This document shows, one piece after another, positions 20,960 to 31,259 of a stretch of 64,000 bases of DNA. The position numbers and the translations under genes are program-made. Origin of the DNA: Orientallactaga sibirica (lineage: Eukaryota; Chordata; Mammalia; Rodentia; Dipodidae). The stretch lies in the NCBI GenBank assembly GCA_036365145.1, contig JAEOAD010002231.1, positions 930,001 to 994,000 on the forward strand. The letters are read 5' to 3'. The notes beneath the pieces are model-generated. The model ran no database searches. It was not told where the DNA came from and worked only from the letters and a program-made list of their open reading frames with translations. Position 1 is the first letter of the stretch. Each line of letters opens with the position of its first letter.

Positions 20960-21306
20960 TGTGGTGGCTTGAATGTAAATGTATGTCCCCATAGACTCAG
21001 GTATTTTTGGTTAAGATTAAACTTCCTACTTAAGTCTCCAGCAGGTAGATCTCTCCTGGAGGAGGCGAGTCAGTGGGAGTGGATCTTCAGCCCAGCATTA
21101 CTAGGTGTGTAAAGAGCCAATTTGAGCTCTGGCTGGTGGTGCTTGCTGGTGTTGACTTCTCTCTGCTATGGATATTGAAGTGAGTTAGCTTCTTTCACCA
21201 TGCTGAGCCTTCCTCTAGAATCTGTAAGCCTGAAAATAACCCTTTCCTCCCATGAGCTGCTTCTGGTCGGGAGTTTGTCCCAGCAACAAGAAGGAACTGC
21301 AATAGC
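20960..21306 (+). mobile_element. MaLR-like LTR, second copy
   Basis: Begins tgtggtggcttgaatgtaaa and ends near aggaactgcaatagc. Shared blocks with the 13.2 kb LTR are gtccccatagactcaggt-like, cctggaggagg-like, and gagctgcttctggtcgggag with cccagcaac at the end. The two are clearly related but old. Confidence 0.6.
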
Positions 21307-21371
21307 ATGCGTGCTCTAGCAGATATTTTTCTCTGTTCCTCTTGGTTGAGCCCAGTTTTCCTCATGAATTC

Positions 21372-21450
21372 TAGGATGTCTAGAGAGGTCTAATGACTTG
21401 CTCATCACATAGCTAGTTAATGCCATTAACCAAGGTGAATTTATACCATG
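21372..21450 (-). mobile_element. MIR-like relic
   Basis: tagagaggtctaatgacttg and tcatcacatagctagttaat match the conserved core of MIR read on the minus strand. Short and ancient. Confidence 0.5.
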
Positions 21451-21473
21451 TTTGTTAGTTCAGGATTCTTTTG

Positions 21474-21835
21474 GGGTGGTGCTGGAGAAATAGCTTGGTC
21501 AGTAAAGTGCTTGCTCTGCAAGCACAAAAACCTGAGTTCAATTTCTAGAACTCATGTTGAAATGCTAGGCATAGTACCTCATACTTGTAATCCAAGCACT
21601 GGGAAGGTGGAGAAGGAGGGTTCCTGGTGCTTGCTGGGCAGCCAGTCTAGCCGAACTGGTGAGCTCCAGGACAAGAAGAGACCCTGTCTCTAAAAACAAA
21701 CTAACAACAACAAAAGTGGACACCATTCCTGAGGAACAACACCCAAGGTTTTCATATGCACAGATGTACCCACCCACATGAAGATGAGCATACATGTGCA
21801 CATGCGTGCACACACACACACAAGCATGCAAACAT
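21474..21835 (+). mobile_element. B3-like SINE
   Basis: tggtgctggagaaatagctt head, taaagtgcttgctctgcaag, then gtgagctccaggacaagaag and a CA-rich 3' end. Confidence 0.8.
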
Positions 21836-21851
21836 TATAAAATTCATTTCT

Positions 21852-21968
21852 GAGGAGGATCACCATGAGTTCGAGGCCACCCTGAGAATACAGAGTGAAT
21901 TCCAGGTCAGTCTAGGCTAGAGTGAGACCTTACCTTGAAAAACTAAAAAATAAAAATTAAAAAAAAAA
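21852..21968 (+). mobile_element. B1 SINE, 5'-truncated
   Basis: Starts at tgaggaggatcaccatgagt and ends in an A-rich tail. Confidence 0.85.
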
Positions 21969-21996
21969 GGACAACATAAACATGTAAAACAAAGTA

Positions 21997-22190
21997 GGGC
22001 TGGAGAGAGGGCTCAGCAGTTAAGTCACTTGCCTGCAAAGCCTAATGACCTGGGTTTGATTCCCCTGTACCCACTTAAAGTCAGATGCAAAGTGGCACAT
22101 GCATTTGGAGTTCATTTGCAGCAGCTGGAGACCCTGGTGCACCCATTCTCTCTGTCTTATCTCTCTCTCTCTCTCTGCTTGCAAATAAAT
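21997..22190 (+). mobile_element. B2-like SINE
   Basis: gggctggagagagggctcag head to tctctgcttgcaaataaat, followed by (TA)n at 22190-22208. Confidence 0.9.
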
Positions 22191-22208
22191 TATATATATA
22201 TATATATT

Positions 22209-22353
22209 TTGGTTTTTCAAGATAGAGTCTCATTGTGGGCCAGACTGACCTTGAATTAACTATAGAGTCCTAGGGTGGCCTTGATCTCATGGCAGTCCTC
22301 CTACCTCTGCCTCCCGAGTGCTGGGATTAAAGGTGTGTGCCACCACATCAGGC
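22209..22353 (-). mobile_element. B1 SINE
   Basis: ttggtttttcaagatagagt to gccaccacatcaggc. It lies 24 bases upstream of the L1 target site. Confidence 0.88.
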
Positions 22354-22377
22354 AATAAAATGATTTTTTTATTTTTT

Positions 22378-22392
22378 AAAAGCAAACAGGGG
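22378..22392 (+). repeat. L1 target-site duplication, left copy
   Basis: aaaagcaaacagggg, identical to 30233-30247. It is preceded by tttttt, so the site fits the L1 endonuclease preference TT/AAAA. Confidence 0.93.
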
Positions 22393-22393
22393 G

Positions 22394-22404
22394 TAAGATG
22401 GCGG
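22394..22404 (+). promoter_or_regulatory. YY1-type motif at the L1 5' end
   Basis: taagatggcgg within the first dozen bases of the element. A YY1 site at the same position directs accurate initiation in human L1; the same role here is inference. Confidence 0.65.
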
Positions 22405-22547
22405 CATAGGAGCCACGCCAATCCAGATCAGGGAGGGAATCAAAAAGAATCTACCCTCTACTGAGGAAGAGAGCAGAATATTTTCTCCTGGAAATAGCGG
22501 AAAATCAGAAGACAGCCAGAAACCCACTGTGGAGAGTGCGGCCTGGC

Positions 22548-23030
22548 AGCTCGCTCCCCATCCGCGGGCTCCCCATCCGCGGGCTCCCGCAGCTCCGCTC
22601 CACACCAAGGGCTCCCCAGCCGCGGACTCCCCATCCGCAGGCTCCCGTGGCTCCGCTCCACGCCAAGGGCTCCCCAGCCGCGGACTCCCCATCCGCGGGC
22701 TCCCCATCCGCAGGCTCCCGCGGCTCCGCTCCACGCCGAGGGCTCCCCAGCCGCGGACTCCCCATCTGCGGGCTCCCCATCCGCAGGCTCCCGCGGCTCC
22801 GCTCCACGCCGAGGGCTCCCCAGCCGCGAACTCCCCATCCGCGGGCTCCCCATCCGCAGGCTCCCGAGGCTCTGCTCCACGCCGAGGGCTCCCCAGCCTC
22901 AGACTCCCCATCCGCGGGCTCCCGTGGCTCCGCTCCACGCTGAGGGATCCCCAGCCGCGGACTCCCCATCCACGGGCTCCACATCCGCAGGCTCCCAGCG
23001 GCTTCCCTCCACCCCGAGGGCACCCCAGCA
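22548..23030 (+). repeat. GC-rich tandem array in the L1 5' UTR
   Basis: The gctccccagc marker recurs at 22611, 22669, 22742, 22815, 22888, 22946 (as gatccccagc) and 23020 (as gcaccccagc). This gives periods of 58, 73, 73, 73, 58 and 74 bases. The 15-base difference is one extra ctccccatccgcggg sub-unit. No stop codons occur in most frames, so open frames of 135-229 codons appear on both strands. These are composition artefacts and not genes. Confidence 0.93.
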
Positions 23031-24090
23031 GCTCCAACCCTCGGTTCGAAGCTGCCACCCAGATCAGCTAAGCCCTGCTGAGCTTCCACTGCAAACGCCG
23101 CCCGAACAAACAAAAAAAAAAAGGGGGGGGGACTTTTCAACCTCATCAGTCTCCCCACAGAGCCCAGAAATCAAAGAAAAATCTGCGGAGCTACTGAAAG
23201 AGACATACACGGTGAGCTGCTGCAGGCTTCCTGAACTTCGCCCATCCCCAATCATCAGTTCCCAGGGTGTCGGTAGAATTGAGCACCTAGTGGCAGATCT
23301 GATCCACATCGCCAACACCGGACCCAGCATACCTGACCCAAACTCCACAGCCCAGGGAACGAGGTGGGCCCCCAGCATTGGTGAGTTTAAAAGCCACACC
23401 AAAAGATAACAAAGGCCTGCACTGGAAGTGATAACCACTCTTTCCAGGTCAAGGCAGGGTATGTATTACATATTTGTGGGTGGCTTTACCATTTTCAAAT
23501 AAGCTGAATATGAGGGGTTGAATATTGCTATCTGTACAACTTATAGATTTAAAGGGCCTTTACCTTTTGCTTCAGTTATTATTGAGGACAGGGTCTGACT
23601 CCCAAGCAGACAGGACTAAGGGCATGGACCATCGCATGCCCTGAGGGATTTTGACCCTATAGGACTGTTTGGCTCAATTCTCACACTTATATACTCTGTG
23701 TTCATGATAATTGAATGTGTATTTTGCTTTGTTGAAGTTTAGAACTTGCCTCTAAATTGTTCCACTAGTCCACTACAATACTTACTTAACAAGCAAACTC
23801 AACAGTTAGGAGTACTTCTGAGGTTGGACTTGGGTACAAGTGCTACACTTGACACCTTAAACTCATATCCTGAAATTATATAAAGGTGGATCACAACACC
23901 TAAGAACACTGAAGATAAATAGGAAACCTAAGCATCAAATCAATCCAGGATGCATAAGTCACTACATTATAATACAAGAAACACAAAGAATCAAGACAAT
24001 GCAATCCCACCAAAAATTACAAATCCATCAGAAGGGTTCACCAATGAGACTCTTTTAGATGAAATTCTGACAAAGATTTCAAGGGAATGA
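23031..24090 (+). other. L1 5' UTR, non-repeated part
   Basis: Between the tandem array and ORF1. It contains an A run followed by nine G (near 23110-23131). No coding region is recognised. Confidence 0.7.
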
Positions 24091-25105
24091 TGTTATCTAT
24101 GCTCAAAGAAATGAAAGAAGAAATGAAAGCAATCATGAAGAAAACAAAGGAATTAGAGAAGAAAACAAACTGTTGAAGGAGATTACAGAGAAACAGTTTA
24201 ATGAAATAAAAAGGTCATTAGAAGACATGAATAAGGAAATAGAACTACTGAAGAAAAACCAGGCTGAAATCCTAGCCCTGAAGAACACAGCCAGTGAAAT
24301 AAAACACTCAGTGGAAAGTCTCACTAGTAGAATGGATGAAGGAGAGGACAGAATATCCAAGCTAGAAGACGAGGTGGCAGATCTATCACAGTCCAACAAA
24401 GAGAAAGACAAGCTAATAGAAAGGTATGAATGGGAACTCCAAGACATGAGGACACTATGAAAAGATCAAACATAAGAATTCAAGGTATAGCAGAAGGGGA
24501 AGAATTTCAATCCAGAGGCTTAGTAGGTGTTTTCCATAAAATCATAGAAGAAAATTTTCCCCAAATTGGGAAAGAAATGCCAATGCAGATACAAGAAGCA
24601 TTTAGAACACCAAACAGACAAAACCTAGAAAGAACCTCTTCTCGCCATGTTATAATTAAACTACTAAATACACAAACCAAAGAAAGTATACTGAAAGCAG
24701 TTAGAGAGAAAAAGCAAATGACATTTAAGGGGAAACCCATCAGGGTCACAGCAGATTACTCAACACAAACCCTAAAAGCCAGGAGGGCCTGGGTGATGTA
24801 TTCAAGTTCTGAAAGATAAAAACTGTCAACCAAGATTACTTTATCCTGCAAAGCTTTCTATCCAAATTGATGGAGAAATAAGGACATTCCACAACAAAGA
24901 CAGGCTAAAGGAATTTATGACAACTAAGCCAGCTCTACAGAAAATACTTGCAGGAATCATTCATGCTGAAGAAAAAGCAAAACACACACAGCAGGAAATA
25001 GGAAAAAGAAATCATATTCAACAGTTAGAACAAGTGAGTAAAAGAAAACTAGGAAGAACTACAAAACAAGAAAAATGGACAGATCAAATACATATCTTTC
25101 AATAA
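24091..25105 (+). pseudogene. L1 ORF1 (RNA-binding chaperone), frameshifted
   Basis: By family, ORF1p binds L1 RNA as a trimer. An N-terminal Lys/Glu-rich coiled coil (about 24100-24450) has regular Leu/Ile spacing. Next comes an RRM-like segment with MKRSNIRIQGIAEGEE (near 24460-24507). The C-terminal domain carries REKKQMTFKGKPIRVTADYS (near 24703-24762) and ends TTKPALQKILAGIIHAEEKA. The frame changes near 24171, 24440-24460 and 24810-24820. The longest open pieces are 24173-24460, 24430-24819 and 24917-25105. The order is complete and the length is normal for ORF1, but no intact protein can be made. Confidence 0.9.
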
Positions 25106-28100
25106 TAACTCTTAATATCAATGGCCTCAATGCCCCAATCAAAGACATAGACTTGCAGACTGGATTAAAAAGCAGGATCCTACCATCTGTTGCCTTCAGG
25201 AAACTCACATCCGAATAAAAGATAGAAACATTCTTAGGGTGAAAGGCTGGAAAAAGATATATCAAGCAAATGGACCCAGAAAACAAGCAGGGGTTGCCAT
25301 TCTAATTTCTGACAGGATAGACTTCAAACCAACATTAGTGAGGAGAGATAAAGCAGGTCACTTTATACTGATTAAAGGAACACTCCAACAGGAGGATATC
25401 ACAATCCTAAACATTTATGCTCCCAACACGGGGGCCCCAATTACATCAAACAAACACTATCGGACTTAAGGTCAGAAATAACACCTAACACAATAGTAGT
25501 GGGTGACTTCAATACCCGCTCTCATCACTTGACAGGTCTACCCAACAAAAAATAAACAGAGAAACAACTGCATTAAATGATATCATGGAACAAATGGACC
25601 TAATAGATATATACAGAATATTCCATCCAAATACTGCAGAATATACATTCTTCTCAGCAGCACATGGGTCATTCTCTAAAATAGACCATATGATAGGACA
25701 CAAATCAAATCTCAACAAATACAGGAAAATTGAAATAATCCCTTGTATGCTATCTGACCACAATGGGATTAAACTGCAAATCAACAACAAGAAAAACTAC
25801 AGAGCATACAGAAATTCATGGAGACTAAACAGTACATTATTGAATGACGCATGGGTCATTGAAGAAATTAAGAAGGAAATCAAGAAATTCATAGAATCAA
25901 ATGATGATGAGAATACAACATACCAAAACCTGTGGGACACAATGAAGGCAGTCCTACGAGGGAAATTTATAGCTCTAAGTGCCTATATTAAGAAACTAGA
26001 GAGTTCACAACTAAACAATTTAATGCTTCACCTTAAGGCCTTGGAAAGAGAAGAACAAGGCAAACCAAAAATCAGTAGACGGGAAGAAATAATAAAGGTT
26101 AGGGCAGAAATTAATGAAATGGAAACCAAAAAAACAATCAAAAAAATCAATGAAACAAAGAGTTGGTTCTTTGAAAGGATTAACAAGATTGACAAACCCT
26201 TAGCAAATCTGACCAAAAGAAAGAGAGAAGAGACAAAAATTGATAAAATTAGAGATGAAAAAGGCAACATCACAACAGATACCAAAGAAATTCAGAAAAT
26301 CATACGGACATACTTTAAGAATATATATGCCTCTAAGTTTGAAAACCTGAAAGAAATGGATGATTTCCTTGATTTATATGACCTACCAAAATTAAATCAA
26401 GATGAGATAAACCATTTAAATAGACCTATAACAACCACAGAGATCCAAGCAGTCATAAAAAGTCTCCCAATTAAAAAAGCCCAGGCCCAGATGGATTCAC
26501 TACTGAATTTTACCAGACATTCCTGGAAGATCTAACACCAATGCTTCTCAAACTTTTCCATAAAATAGAAGAGGAAGGAATTCTACCAAAATCCTTCTAT
26601 GAAGCCAGCATCACCCTGATACCCAAACCGGACAAAGACAGATCAAAAAAAGAAAACTATAGACCAATCTCCCTCATGAACATAGATGCAAAAATTCTCA
26701 ACAAAATACTGGCAAACAGAATACAAGAATATATCAGAAAGATTATTCACCCCTGACCAAGTAGGCTTTATCCCAGAGATGCAGGGATGGTTCAACATAC
26801 GCAAATCCATAAATGTAATACACCATATAAATGGTCTGAAGGACAAAAATCACATGGTCATCTCAATAGATGCAGAAAAGGCATTTGACAAAATCCAACA
26901 CCCCTTCATGGTGAAAGTACTACAGAAACTTGGAATAGAAGGTACATATCTCAACATAATAAAAGCTATTTATGACAAACCTACAGCCAACATAATACTT
27001 AATGGGGAAAAACTTGAAGCTTTTCCTCTAAATTCAGGAACAAGACAAGGGTGTCCACTTTCTCCACTATTATTTAATATAGTATTGGAAGTCTTAGCCA
27101 TAGCAATAAGGCAAGAGGCACTCATAAAGGGGATACAAATCGGAAAGGAAGAGGTCAAATTATCATTATTTGCAGATGATATGATTCTATACATAACAGA
27201 TCCTAAGGACTCTACCAGCAAATTATTAGAGCTGATAAACACTTTTAGCAATGTAGCAGGATACAAAATAAACACACAGAAATCAGTAGCTTTTCTATAC
27301 ACTAACAACAAACATGCAGAGGATGAAATCAGGGAATCTCTCCCATTCACAATTGCCTCAAAAAAATAAAATACCTTGGAATAAACTTAACCAAGGAAGT
27401 GAAGGATCTCTACAATGAGAACTATAAAAAACTCGGCGACAAATTGCAGAAGACACAAGGAAATGGAAAGACATTCCATGCTCCTGGATTGGAAGAATCA
27501 ATATAGTGAAAATGTCAATCTTACCAAAAGCAATCTACACATTTAATGCGATCCCCATTAAAATCCCAATAGCATTCTTCACAGAAATAGAAAAAACAAT
27601 ACTAAAATTCATCTGGAAACACAAAAAACCTCGAATAGCCAAAACAATTTTGCATAACAAAAATCAGGCAGGTGGTATAACCATACCCGATTTTAAGTTA
27701 TACTACAAAGCCATAGTAACAAAAACAGCATGGTACTGGCACAAGGACAGACAGGTAGATCAATGGAACAGAATAGAAGACCCAAATATTAATCCAGATA
27801 GCTACAGCTACCTGATTTTTGACAAAAACGCCAAAAATACTCATTGGAGAAAAGATAGTCTCTTTAACAAGTGGTGCTGGGAAAATTGGACATCTGTGTG
27901 TAAAAGGATAAACATAGATCCTTGTCTCTCTCCTTGCACAAGAATCAAGTCCAAATGGATCAGGGACCTTAATATCAGACCTGAAACTCTGAAAATGCTA
28001 GAGGAAAAAGTAGGGGAAACTCTTCAACATATTGGAATAGGCAAGGACTTTCTGAATATAACTCCAATTGCTCAGAGAATAAAAGCACTAATCAACCACT

Positions 28101-28893
28101 GGGACCTTATAAAATTACAAAGCTTTTGTACAGCAAAGGACACTGTGAATAGAGCAAAAAGACAACCTACAGAATGGGAGAAAATCTTTGCCAGTTATTC
28201 AACTGACAGAGGATTAATATCCAGAATATACAAAGAACTCAAAAAACAGAATAACAAGAATTCAAACAACCCAGTTAAAAAATGGGCTCTGGAACTAAAT
28301 AGAAATTCACGGAAGATGAAATACAGATGGCATATAAACATCTAAAAAAATGTTCTACATCCTTAGCCATCAGGGAAATGCAAATTAAAACCACTTTGAG
28401 ATTCCATATCACTCCTGTCAGAATGGCTGCCATCAAGAAAACAAATGACAATAAGTGTTGGCGTGGATGCGGAAAAACAGGAACACTTCTACACTGTTGG
28501 TGGGAATGTAAGCTGGTCCAGCCACTGTGGAAATCAGTGTGGAGGTTCTTGAGACAGCTAGAAATAGATTTACCATATGATCCAGCTATAGCACTCCTAG
28601 GCATATATCCAGAGGACTCTTCTCACTTCCTTAGAGATACTTGCAAAACCATGTTTATTGCTGCTCTATTCACAATAGCTAAGAAATGGAAGCAGCCTAG
28701 ATGTCCGTCCACAGATGAGTGGATAATAAAGTTGTGGTACATTTACACAATGGAGTTCTATTCAGCAGTAAAGAAAAATGAAATTATGAAATTTGCAGGG
28801 AAATGGATGGATCTGGAAAGGATTATACTTAGTGAGGTAACCCAGGCTCAGAAAGCCAAGCGTCACATGTTCTCTCTCATATGTGGATCCTAG
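25096..28893 (+). pseudogene. L1 ORF2 (endonuclease and reverse transcriptase), frameshifted
   Basis: ORF2p nicks target DNA and copies L1 RNA. The endonuclease shows LNINGLN at the start (near 25110), CCLQETH (near 25190), LNIYAPN (25410), VVGDFN (25498) and SDHNGIK (25759). The reverse transcriptase shows TLIPKPDKD and NYRPISLMN (26610-26680), [14 protein letters not shown] (27037-27080) and the catalytic [10 protein letters not shown] (27165-27196). A Cys-rich C-terminus follows: [18 protein letters not shown] (near 28457). Breaks occur near 25141, 25470-25520, 26480, 26751, 27361, 27435 and 28310. The largest open pieces are 25585-26535, 26686-27369, 27506-28345 and 28327-28893. The final stop follows LICGS, as expected for a full-length end. 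Confidence 0.93.
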
Positions 28894-30200
28894 CTACCAA
28901 TGTATAGACTTGTGTATGAACTGGAACCAAAAAGAGGTACCAGAAACCAGTAAGGGGGTAAAAGGCTATAAGGGAAGGAAGAAAGGGAAGGACTTAAGTG
29001 TATGGTAATACACATATGTAAGTAGAAGAACTGAGTACAGGGAGGAATGGCCTAAAGCGAGGCCATGGGAAGAGAATGCATACAAAAAGGGCAGGGGAGG
29101 GACAATCTAAACTCAAGATATTATCAATAAGACATATGTAAAACTACTTTTTTGATTAAGGTCACGTCTAGAAGATGTAGACTGTTACTAGAAAATTTTC
29201 AGTACCTGGGATGGAACTCCTTCCAGTGAGATGTTGGCCAAGGAGGTCGGTAGCCTCCAAAACATTAAGGCTTTTGCCAAAGCCCTTGGTTTCCCTAGAG
29301 AAATAGATAGTAAGACCCTATTGCTGAAGACATCTCATGACTGAGAGGCAAGGACACTGAGAAAGCAAGCTGGTGCTGAGCAGAAAACCTTCTCCCTGTA
29401 GACCAGCCAACTGAAAGCTGGAAAAAGCTGCACTGCACGCAGCGTATGGGAGACAGAAGCCATCAACAGTGAAAATAGTGGATGCTGAATATTCAAGCTT
29501 GGCCAGACAGGCCCAATGACTGAAGCAGGTGCAATAGTGGCGTGTCTACTCTTGGGGTAACCAACTGCTCCATAATTGGACTGAAGGCCCTCTCTACGGG
29601 AGGGAATACATACCTGTACTGAAAAACCTAAGTAAAAGTCTATGGTAGGTGAGGTCATGAGCCTTGGGGGTATAAGCCTGCTCATGTCTGACTAAATGTA
29701 TATATTATTCCCACCAAGCTGCCCTGGGGACACTACACTAAATGTTCATGTCCACATATTAACGCTATTCTCACTTCTGGCTAGAGAAGCTTCTCTTTTC
29801 AGATGGTGATGACCACTGGGATGACACAAAAGGCAACATAGTGCTGAGAAGAAGGGATGGAGGAGTGCCCAGCACTGAAACACCTCTGTCACATCCTCCA
29901 GTGGCTCAGGGACCATTGCGGAAGAGGGGCGGATAGAATGGAAGAGCCAAAGGAAGGATATGACCTCTTACTATGCAGCTGCCCAGACAGAAATTGGCCT
30001 CGATATCCATGATCTTGCAGTGCCTAGCAATACCTTTGCAAGACCCTCAAAATAGAAGAGAAAGATGATGTCATCAAATTAGGAGAGAGACTAATGGAGA
30101 AAGGGGGGATATGATGGAGACTGGAGTTCTAAAATGGAATGGGGAGGAGGGAAATATCAGGTTTATTTTTTTATTGGTATGTAAGATTAAAAATCAATAA

Positions 30201-30232
<32 letters not shown>
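28894..30232 (+). other. L1 3' UTR and poly(A) tail
   Basis: From the ORF2 stop to the tail. It carries gagaagcttctcttttcaga (29784) and an aataaa-type signal (30195) just before a run of about 37 A. Fragments of this same 3' UTR occur on the minus strand at 4.8, 9.2, 17.5 and 45.2 kb. Confidence 0.9.
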
Positions 30233-30237
<5 letters not shown>

Positions 30238-30247
30238 CAAACAGGGG
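30233..30247 (+). repeat. L1 target-site duplication, right copy
   Basis: aaaagcaaacagggg, the partner of 22378-22392. The final gggg is also the first four bases of the following B2. Confidence 0.93.
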
Positions 30248-30422
30248 CTGGAGAGATGGCTTAGCAGTTAAGGCCCATGCCTGCAAAGCCTAAGGACCCA
30301 GGTTTGATATTCCAGGTCCCATGTAAGACAGATGCACATAGTGGCACATGCGTCTGGAGTTCATTTGCAGTGGCTAGAAGTCCTGGCATGCCCATTCTCT
30401 CACTCTCAATCTCTCTCTCAAA

Positions 30423-30462
<40 letters not shown>
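30244..30462 (+). mobile_element. B2-like SINE
   Basis: ggggctggagagatggctta head, gatgcacatagtggcacatg, and a long (aaat)n tail. The L1 inserted at its first bases. Confidence 0.92.
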
Positions 30463-30463
<1 letters not shown>

Positions 30464-30532
30464 CACTTTCATTACCAGGCTGCTTCTGAGACTATATAAA
30501 GTTCTGACAGTGAGGAAGTAATTTAAAAAAAC

Positions 30533-30534
30533 AT

Positions 30535-30573
<39 letters not shown>

Positions 30574-30740
30574 TTCAGAGAGAGAGAGAAAGGGCACATC
30601 AAGACCTGTAGCCACTGCAAGCAAACTCTAGATGTATATGCCCTTTGTACATCTGGCTTACGTGGGTGCTGGGGATTTGAACCAGGGTCTTTACGCTTCA
30701 CAGGTGAATGCCTTAACTCGGCTAAGCCATTTCTCCAGAA
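30533..30740 (-). mobile_element. B2-like SINE
   Basis: Long (attt)n tail, agacctgtagccactgcaag, ending gccatttctccagaa. Confidence 0.9.
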
Positions 30741-30745
30741 CTTTA

Positions 30746-31000
30746 AAAAAATTATTTATTTATTTATTTGTGTGTATGTAAGAGAGAGAGACAGAGACAG
30801 AAAGAGAGAGAGAGAGAGAAAGAAAGAGCGAGCGAGAGAGAGAGAGAGAGTGGCCACACCAGGGCCTCTAGCTACTACAAACGAACTCCAGATGCATGTG
30901 TCACCTTGTGCATCTGGCTTATGTGGGTACTGGAGAATCAAACCTGGGTCCTTAGGCTTCCCGGGTAAGCACCTTAACCTCTAAGCCATCTCTGCAGTCC
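30746..31000 (-). mobile_element. B2-like SINE
   Basis: ttatttatttatttgtgtgt tail, long (GA)n stretch 30781-30850, ggcctctagctactacaaac, ending gccatctctgcagtcc. Confidence 0.9.
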
Positions 31001-31040
31001 AAGAAGGATTTTTTTTTAGCTCCTTAAAAATGGATTTAAA

Positions 31041-31213
31041 GTCAGGTGTGGTGGTGCACACCTTTAATCTCAGCATGTGGGAAGCAGAGGTAGAAGGAAC
31101 ACTTCGTGTTCAAGACCATCTTGAGGAATTCCAGGAAAGCCTGGGCTACAGCAACACCCTACCTCAAAAAACAAAAAACAAAAAACAGAAAAAAAAAAGA
31201 GAAAAAGAAAAAG
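31041..31213 (+). mobile_element. B1 SINE
   Basis: gtcaggtgtggtggtgcaca head, diverged middle, long A-rich tail (acaaaaaacaaaaaacag). Confidence 0.85.
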
Positions 31214-31259
31214 ACAGATTTAAAAAGTGAAGAAATACTTGTTTTATCTTTTCCTTCAA

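Larger units (their letters stand above)
22393..30232 (+). mobile_element. Full-length LINE-1 (L1)
   Basis: About 7.84 kb with all L1 parts in order: a 5' UTR with GC-rich tandem repeats, ORF1, ORF2, a 1.3-kb 3' UTR and a poly(A) tail of about 37. It is flanked by a perfect 15-base target-site duplication. The long tail and perfect duplication suggest a fairly recent insertion, yet both ORFs carry several frameshifts, so this copy as read cannot mobilise itself. It landed at the 5' edge of a B2 element (30.24 kb) next to a B1 (22.21 kb). Confidence 0.95.

Noticed and set aside
22369..23158. Open frames of 135-229 codons on both strands in the GC-rich block
   Set aside because: They come from a tandem repeat poor in stop codons within the L1 5' UTR. 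All frames are open at once, with Pro/Arg/Gly/Ser repeats and no domain.
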